Shown here piece after piece: positions 60,031-64,000 of a stretch of 64,000 bases of DNA; within the stretch, counting starts at the first letter, position 1; every line of letters starts with the position of its first letter. The translations under genes were made by a program, and so were the position numbers. Below the pieces are notes generated by a model. The model worked only from the letters and a program-made list of their open reading frames with translations, had not been told where the DNA came from and searched no databases. Origin of the DNA: Candidatus Hydrogenedentota bacterium (GTDB lineage: Bacteria; Hydrogenedentota; Hydrogenedentia; Hydrogenedentales; JAEUWI01). The DNA lies in assembly GCA_019637335.1 (NCBI GenBank), contig JAHBVV010000016.1:62001-126000 (forward strand), in the 5' to 3' direction.

Positions 60031-61587
60031 CTACCGCCGCCAGGCGAGCAACGTCTCGAACAGCTTCTTAACGCGGGGCGTCAGCTTTTTTCGGTTGTAG
60101 GCGTCCGCGGCCTTCTTGATGATTTCCGCGCGGGTGGGGTAGGGGTGGATCGTGCGGGCGAGGGATCCAAGCCCCTTGCCGGCCGCCATCACGGCGGTGA
60201 TTTCCGAGATCATATCGCCGGCGTGCTTGGCGACGAGCGTGGCCCCGAGAATCCGGTCGCGGCCGGCCTCGTGCACGATCCGGAGGTAGCCCTCTTCCTC
60301 GCCGTCGACGATGGCGCGGTCCACGGTGTTCAGGGCGACGTGGATGCATTCCGTCCGGATGCCCCGGGCCGCCGCTTCCTCCTCGCTCAGGCCCACGTGC
60401 GCGACTTCCGGGTCCGTGTAGGTGCTCCAAGGCAGGATGAGCGCGCTGGCCTTGTCGCGCCCGAAGAAAAGGGCGTTGCGGAGCACGATGCGGGCCTGGG
60501 CGTCGGCGGCGTGGGTGAACTTGTAAGCGGATGTGACGTCGCCCGCCGCATAGATGTGGCGGTTGCTCGTGCGGAGAAAATCGTCCACGTGCACCCCCCG
60601 CTTCCGGTCGCAGGCGACGCCCGCCGCTTCGAGGTTGAGCGATTCCACGTTGGGCGCGCGCCCCACGCCAATCAGGATTTCGTCGGCGCGGATCTCGTGC
60701 GCTTCCCCGTGGCATTCCACCCGCAGGATCCGCTCCGCGCCTTCCCGTCGCACTTCGGCCGCCTTTCCGCCGCACACGATCATGACGCCATCGCGCACGA
60801 GGGCGCGGTGCACGATTTCCGCCGCCTCGGCCTCCTCGCGGGGCAGAATCCGCGAATCCGCCTCCAGCAGCGTCACCCGCGCCCCCAGCCGCGCGAAGGC
60901 CTGCGCCAGTTCACAGCCGATCGGCCCCGCGCCGACCACGGCGAGGCGGGGGGGAAGCTCGGTGAGCGAGAATATAGTCTCGTTGGTGCGGAATCCCGCC
61001 TCGGCGAGGCCCGGAATCGGCGGCGCCGACGCGCGGGCCCCGGTGGCGATCAATGCCTTCGAGAAATGCAGCCGCGCATCGCCCACCTGGATGGACCGGG
61101 GCCCGTCGAAGCGCGCCTCGCCAAGAAACACCTCCACGCCGAGCTCGGTGAAGCGCGCGGCGGAGTCGTGGTGGCTCATGCCGGCGCGCAGGCAGCGCAT
61201 GCGCTCCATGACCGCGCCAAAGTCGACGCGCGGCGGACCTTCGACGACAACGCCAAAGCGTGCGGCATCCCGCACATCGGCCGCGGCCTGCGCACAGCGG
61301 ATGAGCGCCTTGCTGGGCACACAGCCGACGTTCAGGCAGTCGCCGCCCAGGAGCGATCGCTCGATCAGCGCGACTTTCGCGCCCAGGCCCGCCGCGCCCG
61401 CCGCCGCGACAAGCCCCGCGGGACCGCCGCCAATCACCACGAGGTTGTAGCGCCCCGGGGGAACGGGGTTGGTCCAATTCTCCGGGTGGACATGGTCCCG
61501 CAGCGCGCGGTTGTGCTCGTCCAGCGGGTGCAGGATCGCGTCAAGTCCCGGCGCATGCGCGGTCGCGTCGTCCAGCGGCGTGTTCAC
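60031..61587 (-). CDS. FAD-dependent pyridine nucleotide-disulfide oxidoreductase (MerA/Lpd-like)
   Basis: The 518-aa flavoprotein has FAD-binding VVIGGGPAGLVAAAGAAGLGA, seen as VVIGGGPAGL, the redox pair GGDCLNVGCVPSK (Cys84 and Cys89), NAD-binding VVGAGPIGCELAQAF, IYAAGDVTS and the C-terminal HPYPTRAEII with the His-Glu pair. It lacks the N-terminal metal-binding domain of MerA, its C-terminal Cys pair and any mer genes, so mercury reduction is unlikely. No lipoyl enzyme is near. The GTG at 61587 has AGGAGA 8 bases upstream and overlaps the preceding stop by four bases. Such proteins often pair with TVP38 membrane proteins, as here. Confidence 0.9.
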   Translation of the reverse strand: MNTPLDDATAHAPGLDAILHPLDEHNRALRDHVHPENWTNPVPPGRYNLVVIGGGPAGLVAAAGAAGLGAKVALIERSLLGGDCLNVGCVPSKALIRCAQAAADVRDAARFGVVVEGPPRVDFGAVMERMRCLRAGMSHHDSAARFTELGVEVFLGEARFDGPRSIQVGDARLHFSKALIATGARASAPPIPGLAEAGFRTNETIFSLTELPPRLAVVGAGPIGCELAQAFARLGARVTLLEADSRILPREEAEAAEIVHRALVRDGVMIVCGGKAAEVRREGAERILRVECHGEAHEIRADEILIGVGRAPNVESLNLEAAGVACDRKRGVHVDDFLRTSNRHIYAAGDVTSAYKFTHAADAQARIVLRNALFFGRDKASALILPWSTYTDPEVAHVGLSEEEAAARGIRTECIHVALNTVDRAIVDGEEEGYLRIVHEAGRDRILGATLVAKHAGDMISEITAVMAAGKGLGSLARTIHPYPTRAEIIKKAADAYNRKKLTPRVKKLFETLLAWRR

Positions 61588-63224
61588 GGAAGGTTCTCCT
61601 GGCTGTTCAAGGACCAGTCGTAGTCCTTCCATTCGATCCCGGGGGGCCGGCCCGCTTCCAGCAGCTCCGCCAGTTCCGGCGCGTAGCGCGCCGCATAGGC
61701 CAGGACCCCGCCCGCCGCCTGCTCAAAATCGCCGCCGTACCAGTCATAAAGCGGCGTCAGCCGCAGCGTCCCGCCGCCGGGCGCCAGTTCGAACCAGCGC
61801 GACCCGTTGGTGTGGACAATGCGCGCCTGATCCTCCAGCTGCTCCCGCAGGCGCGCGCCGGTGTAGGCTTCCCGCCGCAGCGGCGGACAATCCCGGGCGG
61901 CGCAGACCAGCGCCCAGTGAATGTTGGGCTCGGCGAATTTGGGCCGGATTTGCTCGTGCTCCAGCTGGTTCAGGCTCCAGGTATGGCCGGCCACATTCCA
62001 CCGCGCGCCGTCCCAGCGTTGATTCCCCGGAATGTCGCGAATGGATCCGATATCCTTATCCAGCCACTCCACAATCAATTGCAGGGTGAAGGCGTTGTAC
62101 GCGTTGATGAGCAGGGCCAGCTTCTCGTCGCGTCCCAAATCCTCGAACGGCGCGGCGGCCAGCGAGCGGACATAAGCTTCCAGGGCCTCGGAATCCGCCC
62201 GCAGTCCCGCATAATCGACGCCGCCCGCGCGGTTTACATGTTTCTTGAGGAGCGCGTCGAAAGGCGCGTGGTCGAACTCCGCGCCGCCCGCGCCGCCGTC
62301 ATAGGCCTCGTCCATCGTGACGCCCGGCGGGCCGAACAGCCCCGCGATCCAACGCGGCTGGAAATGGGCGCAGCCGGCGGCGGAAACCACCAAAACCGCC
62401 AGCGCGCCGTGCGCCAGCGCGCCGCCCCAGGAATCGCCGGCGCCCCCGGGGGACGCCGGTTCCGAGGCCGCGCGGTCCACGGGCGCGCTTTCGAGGGGCT
62501 CCTGCGCCTGGATGGCGCGCCGGGCGAGCTTCGTGATGTACACCGTGGCGGTGATCGTCGCGGCGAGGCCCACGACCATCAACGCCCACTGGCCCGGACC
62601 GCGCCCCGAATCCGCGCCGCCCAGCGCCCCCAGGCCCGCCCGGCTGGCGTAGCCGAGGTAGACGAACGTAAACGTGCCGGGAAGGATGGTCACGGCGCTG
62701 GTGAGTATGCACGGCCAGAACCGGATTGCCGTGAGGCCGTAGAGGTAGTTCTGCAGGTTGAAGGGGACAGCGGGGGAGAGCCGAAGCAGCGCGACGATCC
62801 GCCAGCCGCCTTCGCCCACGGCCCGGTCGATCGCGGCGAAGCGGGGATTGCGCGCGAAGCGCCGCTCCACCGCCGGACGGGCCAGGTAGCGCCCGATCAG
62901 GAAGGTCGCCGCCATGCCCAGCGTAGCGCCGGCCACCACCACGAGCGTTCCCGTCCACAGCCCGAAGAGGGCGCCCGCCGCCAGCGAAAGCAACGAGGCC
63001 GGCATCATCAGCAACGTCACCGCCACGTAGGCCCCCACGAACGCCACGGGCGCCAGCGCGCCAAGATCTTCGACCCAGGCCGCCAGCGACGACACCGCCT
63101 CCGCCGCCGGCAGCAGCCGGAGCAAGGCCAGAACCCCCAGCACAATCAGGACCTGGGAAACCCGCTTCACGCGCCGGGGCGCCCGGGCGCCATCCATCGT
63201 TTCAGCCACAGCGGGATCCTCCAT
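61584..63224 (-). CDS. TVP38/TMEM64 (DedA-like) membrane protein fused to DUF547
   Basis: The 546-aa protein begins with a TVP38/VTT domain (about 20-240; FVGAYVAVTLLMMPASLLSL, AAGALFGLWTGTLVV, LLRLSPAVPFNLQNYLYGLT) with about six helices. After a linker and another hydrophobic stretch with a lipobox-like VSAAGCAHF (about residues 275-295) comes a DUF547 domain (about 310-545; LLKKHVNRAGGVDYAGL, KLALLINAYNAFTLQLIVEW, DIPGNQRW, NIHWALVCAARDCPPLR). It is one frame throughout. The ATG at 63224 is used; the frame is open 13 codons upstream. The stop overlaps the flavoprotein start (GTGA). A membrane-thiol redox function is plausible. Confidence 0.87.
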   Translation of the reverse strand: MEDPAVAETMDGARAPRRVKRVSQVLIVLGVLALLRLLPAAEAVSSLAAWVEDLGALAPVAFVGAYVAVTLLMMPASLLSLAAGALFGLWTGTLVVVAGATLGMAATFLIGRYLARPAVERRFARNPRFAAIDRAVGEGGWRIVALLRLSPAVPFNLQNYLYGLTAIRFWPCILTSAVTILPGTFTFVYLGYASRAGLGALGGADSGRGPGQWALMVVGLAATITATVYITKLARRAIQAQEPLESAPVDRAASEPASPGGAGDSWGGALAHGALAVLVVSAAGCAHFQPRWIAGLFGPPGVTMDEAYDGGAGGAEFDHAPFDALLKKHVNRAGGVDYAGLRADSEALEAYVRSLAAAPFEDLGRDEKLALLINAYNAFTLQLIVEWLDKDIGSIRDIPGNQRWDGARWNVAGHTWSLNQLEHEQIRPKFAEPNIHWALVCAARDCPPLRREAYTGARLREQLEDQARIVHTNGSRWFELAPGGGTLRLTPLYDWYGGDFEQAAGGVLAYAARYAPELAELLEAGRPPGIEWKDYDWSLNSQENLP

Positions 63225-63321
63225 CGCGAGTTTCAAAGTATGTAGCGCCCTGTGCGCGCACACTGGGGAGGCGATTGGCCGGTATGGATCGCGCCGGAAA
63301 CCACCCGCCTGAATTTTCCGC

Positions 63322-64000
63322 TCAGGCGAAGAGCTCCATCACGGGCTTGCCCAGGCCGTCCTTCGTGACGTAGAAGGGGCGGCCCTCGGTGACGTAGCCG
63401 TGGTTGGGCGGTATGCCGAGCGCGTGGTGGATGGTGGCGTGCAGATCCTCAATGATGATCGGCTTGTCGATGGTCTTGCAGGGGCGTTCGTCGGCGGTCT
63501 CGCCGTATTTGAAGCCTCTCTTGATGCCGCCGCCGAAGAGGAGCAGGCTGCCGGCGTCCGTGAAGTGCCGGTGCATTCCGTAGTGCTTCAGTTCGGTCAG
63601 TTCCTGGGGGACGGGCACCTGGTCCTTCACCAGCTTGCCGGGCTTGCCTTCCGTGACCATGTCGCGGCTGAATTCGCTGGCCAGGATGATGAGCGTGTTG
63701 TCCAGCAAGCCGCGCTCCTCGAGGTCGAGCACAAGCCGCGCGATGGGCGCGTCAATGAGCGCCTTGAGTTCCTTGATTCGGGTGTGGCCGTCCTCGTGGG
63801 TGTCCCACTGCTTGAAAGGCTCGTATTCGGTGGTCACTTCGATAAAGCGCGTGCCCGCTTCGCAGAGGCGCCGCGCAAGGAGACAGCCCAGCCCGAAGCG
63901 CCCGGTGTTGTAGGCGTCGTAGACCTCCTTCGGCTCCTCGGAAAGGTCGAAGGCCTTTGCGGCGGGCGACGTGAGGAGGCGGTGCGCGTTGTCCATCGAC
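63322..64000 (-). CDS. DUF1501 protein, C-terminal part (runs off the window)
   Basis: At least 226 C-terminal residues of a DUF1501 protein are present; the N-terminus lies beyond 64000. Landmarks are LSEEPKEVYDAYNTGRFGLG, CLLARRLCEAGTRFIEV, WDTHEDGHTRIKELKAL, DNTLIILASEFSRD, HRHFTDAGSLLLFGGGIKRG and IHHALGIPP. DUF1501 proteins are sulfatase-like, usually Tat-exported and very abundant in Planctomycetes and related phyla, where they are often paired with DUF1549/DUF1553 cytochrome-like proteins. Function is unknown. The stop is followed by ordinary spacer. Confidence 0.92.
   Translation of the reverse strand, partial: SMDNAHRLLTSPAAKAFDLSEEPKEVYDAYNTGRFGLGCLLARRLCEAGTRFIEVTTEYEPFKQWDTHEDGHTRIKELKALIDAPIARLVLDLEERGLLDNTLIILASEFSRDMVTEGKPGKLVKDQVPVPQELTELKHYGMHRHFTDAGSLLLFGGGIKRGFKYGETADERPCKTIDKPIIIEDLHATIHHALGIPPNHGYVTEGRPFYVTKDGLGKPVMELFA

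Noticed and set aside
60031-61587. Mercuric reductase of a mer operon
   Set aside because: There is no merR, merT or merP, no N-terminal heavy-metal domain and no C-terminal Cys pair.

Overview
The window is GC-rich (roughly 60-65 percent in genes), densely coded, Gram-negative-type chromosomal DNA. Lipoproteins, a tripartite RND pump and type IV pilin-like genes indicate an outer membrane. A DUF1501 protein, a planctomycete-type cytochrome c domain, a Tat-exported Gfo/Idh/MocA protein, a long Gly-Glu repeat protein with a C-terminal membrane anchor, and many interspersed repeats suggest an uncultured lineage near Planctomycetota or Hydrogenedentota. I think a Hydrogenedentota-like genome most likely, but this is inferred from gene content and not tested by phylogeny.

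Layout. 1-9 kb: def-recR, a secreted protein of unknown function, then an adaptor/RND permease/TolC efflux operon. 9-11.3 kb: a membrane-anchored cytochrome, then a repeat-filled gap. 11.3-16.4 kb, minus strand: a TPR serine protease, a Ser/Thr kinase and a TPR/CsgG-like protein, perhaps one signalling or envelope-stress group. 16.5-20 kb: three envelope proteins and a MalK/UgpC-type ATPase. 20-21.2 kb: repeats. 21.3-25.7 kb: a pseudopilin-like operon whose largest member carries a CxxCH haem motif, plus a HEAT-repeat protein. 26-29 kb: a dihaem cytochrome and a stand-alone GmrSD-type (DUF262/DUF1524) defence gene. 29.1-34.4 kb: folK-panB-panC-panD, then two glycosyltransferase-like genes. 34.5-41.1 kb, minus strand: acyl-CoA dehydrogenase, acyl-CoA ligase and a three-subunit transhydrogenase (pntAA-pntAB-pntB).

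41.2-44.6 kb is an accessory island. It starts with a compact, strongly predicted non-coding RNA gene (A-tracts, TTGACA-17-TAAGAT promoter, four-helix fold, perfect terminator). An array of hairpin repeats and Rhs/YD-repeat remnants on both sides of an AT-richer lipoprotein gene follow. 44.6-51.7 kb: a Tat-exported oxidoreductase, a YjfB-like small protein, two tandem glutathione peroxidases, an Eis-like acetyltransferase, tRNA-Leu(CAA) and a DUF4279 protein. 51.8-56.7 kb: a 1646-residue secreted beta-propeller/leucine-rich-repeat protein. 56.7-60 kb is a second accessory island with two Rhs remnants, about 605-bp direct duplications and heptanucleotide arrays. 60-64 kb, minus strand: a MerA/Lpd-like flavoprotein translationally coupled to a TVP38-DUF547 fusion, then the C-terminal part of a DUF1501 protein running off the window.

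The best candidates for something undescribed are the ncRNA at 41.6 kb and the hairpin repeat family. That family occurs in at least eight clear copies on both strands, and its stem changes in a compensatory way. It surrounds decayed Rhs genes in both islands.
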